Part shown: positions 1-5,634 of the stretch, in pieces | Position numbering within the stretch: position 1 is the first letter of the stretch | Layout of the letters: every line of letters begins with the position of its first letter | Source of the DNA: Moraxellaceae bacterium | Lineage (GTDB): Bacteria > Pseudomonadota > Gammaproteobacteria > Pseudomonadales > Moraxellaceae | Reading direction: 5' to 3' | Assembly (NCBI GenBank): GCA_014378805.1 | Contig: JACMMY010000298.1 | Location: 1-7,523 of the forward strand | Length of the DNA stretch: 7,523 nucleotides | Made by a program: the position numbers and the translations under genes | The notes under the pieces: generated by a model | Database searches by the model: none | Told to the model about the DNA's origin: nothing | What the model saw: only the letters and a program-made list of their open reading frames with translations

Positions 1-30
1 ATTTATTTATTGTATTTATTGTAATGATTA

Positions 31-41
31 GACCAACGGTC
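31..41. promoter_or_regulatory. Short inverted repeat resembling a TetR-family operator core
   Basis: GACC (31-34) and GGTC (38-41) form a perfect inverted repeat around a 3-nt centre, in the context TTAGACCAACGGTCAG. GACC-N3-GGTC cores are typical of some TetR-family operators, which is recalled family knowledge. The site lies about 90 bp upstream of the preferred start (132) of the exported-protein gene, so it could control that gene or a divergent gene beyond the left edge. No regulator gene is visible, and four-base arms can arise by chance. Confidence 0.25.
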
Positions 42-60
42 AGTTGCGTTCTTGCTTTAT

Positions 61-90
61 TTGTACAAAATTTGCTAAATTCAGCACAAT
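61..90 (+). promoter_or_regulatory. Possible sigma-70 promoter for the exported-protein gene
   Basis: TTGTAC (61-66) as -35 and CACAAT (85-90) as -10 are separated by 18 bp. Each matches the consensus only partly (3/6 and 4/6). Transcription would begin near 97 and give a leader of about 35 nt before the ATG at 132. The position fits that start choice, but the surroundings are AT-rich and chance matches are likely. Confidence 0.22.
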
Positions 91-117
91 ATAAAAAATC
101 TAACATTGTGCTTGGAC

Positions 118-123
118 GGGAGG
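118..123 (+). promoter_or_regulatory. Ribosome binding site that sets the start at 132
   Basis: GGGAGG lies 8 nt upstream of the ATG at 132. It is the only strong Shine-Dalgarno match in this region. The in-frame ATG at 24 has only AT-rich sequence before it. This site therefore moves the start of the first gene from 24 to 132. Confidence 0.7.
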
Positions 124-131
124 CTAATGAA

Positions 132-800
132 ATGAGAATGTTCTTGCTAAAGCAAATAGCACAGTTAACAAAAACAACTGTAGAAAACGTGACAATCAGT
201 GTGTTAAAGCCATCTGCTTATGCTTATATCCTTGCTGCCGTTGTAATGGCGCCGCTTCATGCAGGAGAAAAATTGAGTGATGCTGAGTTAGATACAAAGT
301 ATATTGAAGTGCAAATCAAACAGATTTGTGTCACAGAAAATATCGATAAAAAAGATACCGATAAAAAAGATACCGATAACAAAGTCAGTAAACAAATCTG
401 TAATACTGATTATTATTTAGTGGCGCAACCTCAGCAAAATGATGATGCCGATCAACGCAAAAAAAGCGTTAGCTCTAATCAATCAGAGGAGTTACCAGCG
501 ACTAATCCATTGCTCTCTGCAATTATACAGAATCTTCGTTCGTTGGGAGGTTCGGATATGCTCGGCGTCCCAATTGGGGTTTCAAATACGGGTGTACCCG
601 TTGGATTTGGTAGTGAGCAATATAGCTATAAATGGGCTGGGAATTTAGGTGATATCTTTCAACCTATTTACTCGGGTGGCGTGATGGCGCCATATTCTGT
701 TTATGATTATTCCTCATTGGGGTATGGTTTTAGAGAAGAAGCTCATATTCCATACAATCTCCCACAGCCAACGATTCAGTCGATTAATACCCGCAATTGA
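132..800 (+). CDS. Exported protein of unknown function
   Basis: The family is not recognised. From the ATG at 132 the product has 222 residues. The N-terminus has a long, lysine-containing n-region and then a hydrophobic stretch (about residues 29-42) ending PLHAG, so a signal peptide cleaved near residue 44 or 45 is likely. The predicted mature protein begins with an acidic LSDAELD. Two copies of a KQIC-x-T motif (Cys66 and Cys90) flank a charged DKKDT tandem (residues 72-81). These are the only cysteines, so an intramolecular disulfide in the periplasm is plausible. A polar stretch (about 99-120) precedes a C-terminal part rich in Gly, Tyr, Ser and Pro (139-213). A filament- or surface-associated role is possible but unproven. 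The open frame extends back to 24, but that start lacks a ribosome site. The gene stands alone on the plus strand. Confidence 0.72.
   Translation: MRMFLLKQIAQLTKTTVENVTISVLKPSAYAYILAAVVMAPLHAGEKLSDAELDTKYIEVQIKQICVTENIDKKDTDKKDTDNKVSKQICNTDYYLVAQPQQNDDADQRKKSVSSNQSEELPATNPLLSAIIQNLRSLGGSDMLGVPIGVSNTGVPVGFGSEQYSYKWAGNLGDIFQPIYSGGVMAPYSVYDYSSLGYGFREEAHIPYNLPQPTIQSINTRN
345..379 (+). repeat. 15-bp tandem repeat coding for DKKDT units
   Basis: Two perfect copies of a 15-bp unit (GATAAAAAAGATACC; 345-359 and 360-374) are followed by the first 5 bases of a third (375-379). The unit is a multiple of three, so copy-number change would add or remove five residues without a frameshift. It lies between the two cysteines of the exported protein. 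Confidence 0.85.
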
Positions 801-815
801 ATTGAGTAACGAACC

Positions 816-850
816 CATAAAAAAATCTCACAATTGTGAGATTTTTTATG
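816..850. terminator. Bidirectional intrinsic terminator between convergent genes
   Basis: Positions 820-847 form a perfect palindrome whose core is CTCACAATTGTGAG, flanked by an A tract on the left and a T tract on the right. With one bulged A the pairing extends to 816-850. On the plus strand the hairpin runs into T6, 16 nt after the stop of the exported-protein gene. On the minus strand the A7 run becomes a T tract, 40 nt after the stop of the Mpo1-like gene. It can therefore end transcription from both sides. Confidence 0.85.
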
Positions 851-889
851 GAGTCAGTTTTCTGGAGTAGCCTTAAATGACGACGACTT

Positions 890-1339
890 CTAAGTCGTTT
901 TCGCAATTTTTTTCATCAAGTATTCTGCGCACCATGCTGGACCAATTAATAAAAACTGTAGATCTTTAAAGAAAGAAGGTTTTTTTCCTTCGACTTTATG
1001 TCCATAAAACTGACCAATCCAGCCAACGACAAATATACTAAAATAAAAACCTAGCGCTGCGTAAGGTGATATTGACTGCAGTGGGGCGGCTAAAATCCAT
1101 ATCAAGACGACAATGAGGCTTGAGAACGACGCCATGACAGCAAATAGTGTTATAGACAGGCGAGCATAGAAAATCATTGCCAGAATCAATGCAAACAGTG
1201 CTGCAACCGAACTTAAACTCCAGAGCATGCCGATCACTGATACGGTTATTAATGGAACACAGATCCAATGCAGTCGCTTATTGATCGGGTTTTGGTGGCT
1301 GATGCTATATTCGGTGAGCCAATCCTGTAAAGTACGCAT
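890..1339 (-). CDS. DUF962 / Mpo1-like integral membrane protein
   Basis: The product has 149 residues from the ATG at 1339, which has GAGG 9 nt upstream; the longer frame to 1390 would begin inside the terminator region of rlpA. It matches the DUF962 (YGL010w/Mpo1) family. The N-terminal block contains His15, Asn17, Asn20 and His24 in NKRLHWICVPL. About four hydrophobic segments follow (roughly 26-42, 44-60, 63-84, 93-111). The C-terminal block has GHKVEGKKP with His114 and Glu117, then Pro134 and Glu139. Yeast Mpo1 is an Fe(II)-dependent dioxygenase that alpha-oxidises 2-hydroxy fatty acids, and the conserved His residues are its proposed metal ligands. Whether the bacterial protein does this chemistry is inference. 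It has a terminator on each side, so it is probably transcribed alone. Confidence 0.85.
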   Translation of the reverse strand: MRTLQDWLTEYSISHQNPINKRLHWICVPLITVSVIGMLWSLSSVAALFALILAMIFYARLSITLFAVMASFSSLIVVLIWILAAPLQSISPYAALGFYFSIFVVGWIGQFYGHKVEGKKPSFFKDLQFLLIGPAWCAEYLMKKIAKTT

Positions 1340-1348
1340 AGTTACAAT

Positions 1349-1352
1349 CCTC
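1349..1352 (-). promoter_or_regulatory. Ribosome binding site for the Mpo1-like gene
   Basis: GAGG on the minus strand lies 9 nt before the ATG at 1339. It decides the start: the protein then begins MRTLQDWL, with the conserved His/Asn block at residues 15-24. Confidence 0.65.
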
Positions 1353-1390
1353 ATATATTTATTATTCTGCGAGGGTATCACAGCAGACAA

Positions 1391-1411
1391 GAAAAAACCG
1401 CCAAGTGGCGG
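1391..1411 (-). terminator. Intrinsic terminator of rlpA
   Basis: On the minus strand a GC-rich stem CCGCC/GGCGG (1398-1402 with 1407-1411) with a 4-nt loop is followed directly by T6 (1392-1397). It lies about 28 nt after the rlpA stop. It ends the rodA-mltB-rlpA direction of transcription and separates rlpA from the Mpo1-like gene. Confidence 0.88.
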
Positions 1412-1439
1412 CTTGATGTTACTTAAGCAATGATACTTA

Positions 1440-2069
1440 TTAGTTTGGTGATGTTACGCGCTCAATGGTCACGTTACCCATTCCTTTGTTAACGATACCC
1501 AATTGTTGCGCTGCGCCAAAAGAGAGGTCTAGAATACGATTACCTGAATATGGGCCACGATCATTAACTTTCACAATCACGCTTTTACCATTGTCTTTAT
1601 TCGTGACACGGATAAAGCAAGAAAGAGGTAATGAGCGATGTGCAGCTGTTAAACCATTCATGTCGAAACGGTCGCCATTGGCAGTTTTACGGCCATTGAA
1701 TTGATGACCGTACCAAGAAGCGATTCCCGTTTGTTTGAATTTACGCACAGTATCGCTTGCTACTGAACTCAAACGATCCAAAACGCTTGTGTTGCTATCT
1801 TGCTGAGTGTTATTGAGTGCATCATTATCATTCGCTTTAAGGACAGCGCTTGCAGTCATTGCATCAGTGCTTACTTGTGTCGTAAGCATGCTTGGTGCTG
1901 CTAATGCGAGTGTATTTGCATTCAGGGTTTGGCTGTCACGAGATAACGCTGCAGAAGCAAGACTAGGCACGTCGAAAGGCGTCGTCAGAGACTGAGACGG
2001 TACGAGATCAGCGCGGGCTGTTGCGCTTAGTGATAAAAGTATTGCGATCGTAGTCAGTGTTATTCGCAT
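1440..2069 (-). CDS. rlpA: RlpA-type septal lytic transglycosylase
   Basis: RlpA cleaves glycan strands that lack stem peptides and acts in the periplasm, mostly at the division septum. The product has 209 residues from the ATG at 2069. Residues 1-20 are a signal peptide ending ATARA, with no lipobox cysteine, so the protein should be soluble, unlike the E. coli lipoprotein. A low-complexity linker rich in Ser, Thr, Ala and Asn spans about 25-110. The double-psi beta-barrel domain spans about 113-206 and contains ASWYG (117-121), TAAH (141-144) and VNDRGPY (168-174). His144 and Asp170 match the recalled catalytic positions His131 and Asp157 of the P. aeruginosa enzyme. The position matching its Glu120 is Asp133 here, a conservative change. 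There is no C-terminal SPOR domain, so another means of septal recruitment would be needed. It lies downstream of mltB across a 246-bp gap and probably has its own promoter. Confidence 0.93.
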   Translation of the reverse strand: MRITLTTIAILLSLSATARADLVPSQSLTTPFDVPSLASAALSRDSQTLNANTLALAAPSMLTTQVSTDAMTASAVLKANDNDALNNTQQDSNTSVLDRLSSVASDTVRKFKQTGIASWYGHQFNGRKTANGDRFDMNGLTAAHRSLPLSCFIRVTNKDNGKSVIVKVNDRGPYSGNRILDLSFGAAQQLGIVNKGMGNVTIERVTSPN

Positions 2070-2076
2070 AGACATG

Positions 2077-2081
2077 CTCCT
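2077..2081 (-). promoter_or_regulatory. Ribosome binding site that sets the rlpA start
   Basis: AGGAG on the minus strand lies 7 nt before the ATG at 2069. An in-frame ATG at 2075 is only 1 nt from the site, and the ATG at 2111 has none. Starting at 2069 gives a standard 20-residue signal peptide. Confidence 0.75.
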
Positions 2082-2266
2082 TTGGATGGCATTTATGTAA
2101 GGTTTACTCAAATGCCATCTTCATATTTTGCTAAATATATAATGTAGTACTGAAACGACATCCTAAAGGTCAAAAACCAAATTGTCTAAAAAAAAGCGAT
2201 CAAATGGAAAGTCTTTACTAAATAGCTATATAATAGATTAATATTTGATCGATATTGTAATATAAT

Positions 2267-2296
2267 ATTTCAAAAATATCATTTGAAATGTTTTTT
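2267..2296 (+). terminator. Weak hairpin followed by T6, plus-strand orientation
   Basis: An 8-bp AT-rich stem ATTTCAAA/TTTGAAAT (2267-2274 with 2282-2289, 7-nt loop) is followed by G and T6 (2291-2296) on the plus strand. All flanking genes run on the minus strand, so in this orientation it would stop only antisense transcripts heading into mltB. On the minus strand the same hairpin lies 27 nt after the mltB stop but lacks a T tract. The stem has one G-C pair, so it may do little. Confidence 0.3.
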
Positions 2297-2315
2297 ACCC
2301 TTAGGAATAGATTTT

Positions 2316-3338
2316 TTAAGGCGTTTTTGATGCGTCAAGTTCTGGTGCTATGAGAATTTTACTTTTTTCTCTAATGGCTGCGCCAAGTTGCCAAACAGCC
2401 GTTGCATAAAGCCGACTGCGATTATAAGTCGTAATGACTTGATAGTTTGGATAAGTTAGCCAATACAATGGCCCCGTATCCCCCATGAGTCGAACGCCAT
2501 TCACGAGGTCGGTCGGCGCAACAGGTGCACTAATCGGCGTGAGTCCAAGATCAAACAGTTCTTTTGCGGGCCGAGGCTGGCTTAGATCTTTGGCGATCAC
2601 TAGATTATCATCTGTTCCTTCATATTTTGCGCGATAGCCAATCGGTTTACCCTTTTGCCAACCATGTGTGGCTAAATAGTTTGCGACTGAGCCAATCGCA
2701 TCGATCGGACTGTTGATTAGATCCGTGGTGCCACTATTATCGAAGTCCACAGCAAATTTAACAATGTTGCTGGGCATAAACTGTGGGTAACCGATTGCGC
2801 CGGCATAAGATGATTTAATCGTAAGCGGATCTAATTTTGCATCACGACAATACACCAAGAGTTCGGCTAATTCATCTTTAAAATATTCGGGGCGTCTGGT
2901 ATCCCTAAATGCAAGTGTTGATAACGCATCTAAGGCAAGGAAAGAGCCCTTATGACCACCAAATCCAGTCTCAACACCAATAATCCCTAAAATAATTTCT
3001 TCAGGAACACCATAGGTCGTCTCTGCGCGACTTAATGCATTAGCATAAGATGCTTTAAAGACAAGCCCTTTATTAATTGTTGCAGGCGTGACAAATTGTG
3101 GTTGATAGTCATACCATTCTTTGCTTTCGCCTGGTTTTGCCATGATTGCTAAAATATTTGGCTTTAAATGAACATTAATAAAGAGATTATCGAGTTCGAG
3201 TGGAGAGAATTGATATTGTTGAACCATTTTGTCGCGGAAAGCCAAATAGGTTGGATCGGTATCAAAATCACCTGCATGCGTTATTGAGGACATACCAAGT
3301 GTTGTTAACAAGGCCGTCATTAACATATTTTTATTCAA
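2316..3338 (-). CDS. mltB: MltB-family lytic murein transglycosylase
   Basis: This enzyme cleaves the MurNAc-GlcNAc bond of peptidoglycan in the periplasm with formation of 1,6-anhydroMurNAc. From the TTG at 3338 the product has 340 residues. Residues 1-22 form a signal peptide (lysine at 3, hydrophobic core, THA before Gly23) with no lipobox cysteine, so it is likely soluble rather than lipid-anchored like E. coli MltB. The SLT domain follows: catalytic Glu123 in GVETGFGG, then SYAGAIGYPQFMPS (177-190) lining the active site, and an Asp-rich loop FDNSGTTDL (199-207) like the cation-binding loop of Slt35. Length is normal for the family. Starts at 3380 or 3326 were rejected: the first adds charged residues before the signal peptide and the second is too far from the Shine-Dalgarno site. 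It follows rodA after 111 nt, probably in one transcript. Confidence 0.93.
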   Translation of the reverse strand: MNKNMLMTALLTTLGMSSITHAGDFDTDPTYLAFRDKMVQQYQFSPLELDNLFINVHLKPNILAIMAKPGESKEWYDYQPQFVTPATINKGLVFKASYANALSRAETTYGVPEEIILGIIGVETGFGGHKGSFLALDALSTLAFRDTRRPEYFKDELAELLVYCRDAKLDPLTIKSSYAGAIGYPQFMPSNIVKFAVDFDNSGTTDLINSPIDAIGSVANYLATHGWQKGKPIGYRAKYEGTDDNLVIAKDLSQPRPAKELFDLGLTPISAPVAPTDLVNGVRLMGDTGPLYWLTYPNYQVITTYNRSRLYATAVWQLGAAIREKSKILIAPELDASKTP

Positions 3339-3345
3339 TTTAAAT

Positions 3346-3350
3346 TCCTT
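3346..3350 (-). promoter_or_regulatory. Ribosome binding site supporting a TTG start for mltB
   Basis: AAGGA on the minus strand lies 7 nt before the TTG at 3338. The first ATG inside the signal peptide (3326) is 19 nt away, beyond normal spacing. TTG is therefore the best start and gives an N-terminus MNKNMLM. Confidence 0.65.
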
Positions 3351-3449
3351 AATGCGGCATGAGCGATCCGCATATTTCAAAAGCAGAGCGCAATAGATAG
3401 TGGTGAATTTATTGATGAAACGAATTTCATAAAAAGCTTAATAAAAGAA

Positions 3450-4589
3450 TCAACGATGTGTGCGAATCGCCATCAATAACCCGAAACCACTCATCAAGGT
3501 AATCAATGCTGTCCCGCCATAACTAATAAAGGGCAGTGGCACACCGACAACGGGCAGAATACCACTGACCATACCGACGTTCACAAAAACATAGACAAAA
3601 AACGACATAGCGATAGCACCACTTAAAAGTCGGCCATAGATGCTGGTTGTTTCGTAAGCGATAAATAATGCCCGACCAACGATCGCACTATAAAGGAGGA
3701 TGAGTAAGCTTACGCCAAGCAGCCCAAATTCTTCAGAAAATGCAGCGATGATAAAATCGGTGTGTCCTTCGGGTAAAAATTGGAGATGAGATTGCGATCC
3801 TTGCAGGTATCCTTTGCCCATGAGTCCGCCAGAGCCGATTGCGGTTTTAGACTGGATAATATTCCAGCCAGTGCCGAGAGCATCCGCTTTAGGGTCAATC
3901 AGCGTTAGAACACGCTGCTTTTGGTAGTCGTGTAAGAGAAATTCCCATGCAATTGGAAGAATTGCCGCGATAGAGGCAAGGAAAGCACCAATCATCCACC
4001 AAGGTAAACCTGCCAAAAACAATACGAATAGCCCGCTTGCGCTGACTAATAGTGCGGTGCCTAGATCGGGTTGTCTGGCGATCAGCCCTGCGGGAATTGC
4101 AATAAGTAGTATAGCGGTTAGTACGACTCGCCAGTTCGGGGGTAAAGTACGAGCTGATAAATACCAAGCCATCATCATAGGCATTGCAAGTTTGAGAAAT
4201 TCGGAGGGTTGAAAACGTAGACCGCCAACACTGAGCCAACGCCTCGCACCTAAAGAAATTTGTCCGAACAGTGCGACCATGACTAGAAGCAGTAATCCAA
4301 AGACGTAGAACCAAGGTGAAAATGCTTGATACATCTTTGGTGGGACTTGTGCCAGCGTAATCATTACGACAAAAGCCATGCCAAAGCTGACCGCTTGTCG
4401 AGTCACCATACTGACATCTTGTCCTGATGCACTATAAAGGACGACCAAGCCAAATACCATGGCTGTGAATAATAGACCGAGTAACCATGGATCTAGATGC
4501 AAACGGGTCCAACGATCCGGTTGCATCTGCATCGTTGTGCCATCACGTGGCGCGTAGCGCAGGAAACGATAATGATGATAATCAGACAT
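3450..4589 (-). CDS. rodA: RodA, elongasome peptidoglycan glycosyltransferase
   Basis: RodA is a SEDS-family inner-membrane glycosyltransferase that polymerises lipid II into glycan strands with PBP2 in the Rod complex, maintaining rod shape. The product has 379 residues from the ATG at 4589, which has a weak AGG 9 nt upstream. A cytoplasmic N-tail of about 33 residues ends in LHLDP (30-34). About ten hydrophobic segments follow. Family motifs include SASGQD (53-58), GARRW (114-118), QPSE (127-130), RQPDLGT (172-178), HDYQKQR (220-226), QSKTAIGSGG (246-255) and LPEGHTDF (272-279). Asp278 aligns with the essential Asp262 of E. coli RodA, with a constant offset of 16 from Trp118/Trp102. The C-terminus carries the conserved GMVSGILPVVGVPLP and SYGGTAL blocks. 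A TTG at 4595 is an alternative start. The partner gene mrdA (PBP2), often immediately upstream, is not in this window. Confidence 0.96.
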   Translation of the reverse strand: MSDYHHYRFLRYAPRDGTTMQMQPDRWTRLHLDPWLLGLLFTAMVFGLVVLYSASGQDVSMVTRQAVSFGMAFVVMITLAQVPPKMYQAFSPWFYVFGLLLLVMVALFGQISLGARRWLSVGGLRFQPSEFLKLAMPMMMAWYLSARTLPPNWRVVLTAILLIAIPAGLIARQPDLGTALLVSASGLFVLFLAGLPWWMIGAFLASIAAILPIAWEFLLHDYQKQRVLTLIDPKADALGTGWNIIQSKTAIGSGGLMGKGYLQGSQSHLQFLPEGHTDFIIAAFSEEFGLLGVSLLILLYSAIVGRALFIAYETTSIYGRLLSGAIAMSFFVYVFVNVGMVSGILPVVGVPLPFISYGGTALITLMSGFGLLMAIRTHR

Positions 4590-4623
4590 TAACAAAAACC
4601 TAAAGGCACAACATGAAAATGCA

Positions 4624-5289
4624 TTAGTCAGCAGTGTAAATCAGTGAGCCATAATGCTGGGTAAAAGATTCAAGTTCAACTTGATTTAAACTCGGGATCA
4701 ATTTGTCGATTGCCACATGCACAGCTTTAGTAATGCCGCTTTGCGCGATAGATGCTGCTTTGCGTTTGAACATGCCTAGATCCAAAGTTTCATTGAAATC
4801 ATGCATGAAGTGTTTAATCAATAGATCATTAAAAAGTTTAAACTGGGTTGCTAATGCTGGTTTAGTCGCTTTACCTTCACCCGCTGCGACAGCTGCAAAA
4901 GAGGCTTGCATTTGCGCGATTAAATCATCAGGCAGTCGGTTGCCAACGCGTAATTGACCTGCTTTTGTATGCGTGCTGAGCGCTAAGAATTGAGTTGATT
5001 TCAGTACGTTTTCGTCAGAATCTTTGCTCAAAAGTTGCTTCATAAGCATGTGCACGGTGCTTTTGATGAAGTTAGACAGTTTTTCCATCGTGGCGCGTTT
5101 GTCGCTTTCAGGCAACATGTGGACTAACTGAATGAGTAATGTCTCGATCAGTTCATCAGTAATACCGAGTGATACTTTATCTCGAATGAGATACATCGGT
5201 TCGCCGCTGTTTTTTTTTACGCGAATGATTGCATTTTCAATATCAGTTTGTAGTTCAGCAGTGGGGATAAAACCAAAGTAAGCGGTCAT
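4624..5289 (-). CDS. Unknown-family protein, paralogue A (next to rodA)
   Basis: The family is not recognised. The product has 221 residues from an ATG with GAGG 8 nt upstream. It has no signal peptide, membrane segment or cysteine, so it should be a soluble cytoplasmic protein, and its composition suggests mostly helix. It is about 54% identical by hand alignment to the protein of 5635-6294. Shared blocks are MTAYFGF (1-7), YLIRDKVSL plus ITDE (33-46), TMEKLS (67-72), LMKQLL (82-87), LSTH (104-107), GQL-x-VG (111-116), LDLG-x-FKR (169-176), TKA (187-189) and the tail HY...SL..Y.AD. The two differ most in the spacer at about 128-155. The gene ends 34 nt before rodA with no terminator between them, so cotranscription is likely. 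A link to cell-wall growth is inference from position only. Confidence 0.85.
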   Translation of the reverse strand: MTAYFGFIPTAELQTDIENAIIRVKKNSGEPMYLIRDKVSLGITDELIETLLIQLVHMLPESDKRATMEKLSNFIKSTVHMLMKQLLSKDSDENVLKSTQFLALSTHTKAGQLRVGNRLPDDLIAQMQASFAAVAAGEGKATKPALATQFKLFNDLLIKHFMHDFNETLDLGMFKRKAASIAQSGITKAVHVAIDKLIPSLNQVELESFTQHYGSLIYTAD

Positions 5290-5313
5290 TAGATATTCCT
5301 CGTGATTACCGTT

Positions 5314-5396
5314 GGGATCAACAGCACAAATTCAATAGAGATTTTTGATCCCCCTCAAAAAAGATAATTCCTGATATGGGTGTGTATAGGGATCAA
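5314..5396. repeat. Three copies of GGGATCAA/TTGATCCC upstream of paralogue A
   Basis: GGGATCAA occurs on the plus strand at 5314-5321 and 5389-5396, and its complement at 5345-5352. The last two form an inverted pair (5345-5396). The nearest copy begins 25 nt upstream of the ATG of paralogue A, within the untranslated leader or promoter. Another copy lies at 6459-6466 upstream of paralogue B. They could be binding sites for a shared regulator. This is inference from spacing and recurrence alone. Confidence 0.4.
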
Positions 5397-5572
5397 TTTT
5401 GTGGCGACATATTAACGCATTTCTCTAAAAAGCGAGTGAGTAAATATGTGGATCGTTCGATCTTTAATCATCATCATGAATTTGGGTTGAGGGAAGAGCG
5501 CTTTATCAGTCATCTACTATTGATGTGATGCGGATTAGATTTTAGAATTTATTATTTTATAAGTATTGTCGT

Positions 5573-5606
5573 AATCCTGTTGATGTTTGTTGCGATCAAC
5601 AGGATT
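5573..5606. repeat. Perfect 12-bp inverted repeat with 10-nt loop
   Basis: AATCCTGTTGAT (5573-5584) pairs perfectly with ATCAACAGGATT (5595-5606) around a 10-nt loop. It begins 28 nt after the stop of the paralogue at 5635-6294. Its RNA would form a stable hairpin, but neither strand shows a T tract after it, so a standard intrinsic terminator is not supported. It may protect a 3' end, assist Rho-dependent termination or bind a protein. Confidence 0.7.
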
Positions 5607-5634
5607 GTTAAAATGAGCGGCACTTCTCGTGATA

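Larger units (their letters stand above)
5290..5634. other. 345-bp non-coding region between the two paralogues
   Basis: No credible gene is seen on either strand. The region holds the leader of paralogue A, three copies of the octamer GGGATCAA/TTGATCCC (5314-5321, 5345-5352, 5389-5396), a small palindrome GATCGTTCGATC (5451-5462) and a strong inverted repeat (5573-5606) after the upstream gene. GATCAACAG occurs twice in direct orientation (5316-5324 and 5594-5602). No convincing sigma-70 promoter was found for paralogue A, although its distance from the upstream gene suggests that one exists. The region is long for this otherwise compact window. Confidence 0.6.

Noticed and set aside
24..131. 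Longer N-terminus for the first gene, starting at ATG 24
   Set aside because: No ribosome site precedes it, it would put about 36 residues before the signal peptide, and GGGAGG is correctly spaced for 132.
826..841. Similarity of CACAATTGTGAG to a lac operator half
   Set aside because: It is the stem of a palindrome flanked by A and T tracts between convergent genes, which a terminator explains fully.
883..898. ACGACTT/AAGTCGT inverted repeat over the stop of the Mpo1-like gene
   Set aside because: The 2-nt centre leaves a short stem, no T tract follows, and a better terminator lies 40 nt downstream.
3415..3430. ATGAAA/TTTCAT hairpin with a TTCG loop after rodA as a terminator
   Set aside because: The stem is AT-rich and closed by A-T at the loop, and no T tract follows it on the minus strand.
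3710..4314. Long open frames in other frames within rodA, and similar ones inside the other genes
   Set aside because: They overlap a gene with full family motifs, lack ribosome sites and encode no recognisable protein.
5412..5477. 21-codon minus-strand open frame in the gap between paralogues
   Set aside because: No Shine-Dalgarno sequence precedes its ATGs, it is short and nothing supports it as a gene.
5290..5634. Apparent cluster of GATC (Dam) sites
   Set aside because: GATC is frequent through the whole window, including inside genes, so the density here is not distinctive.
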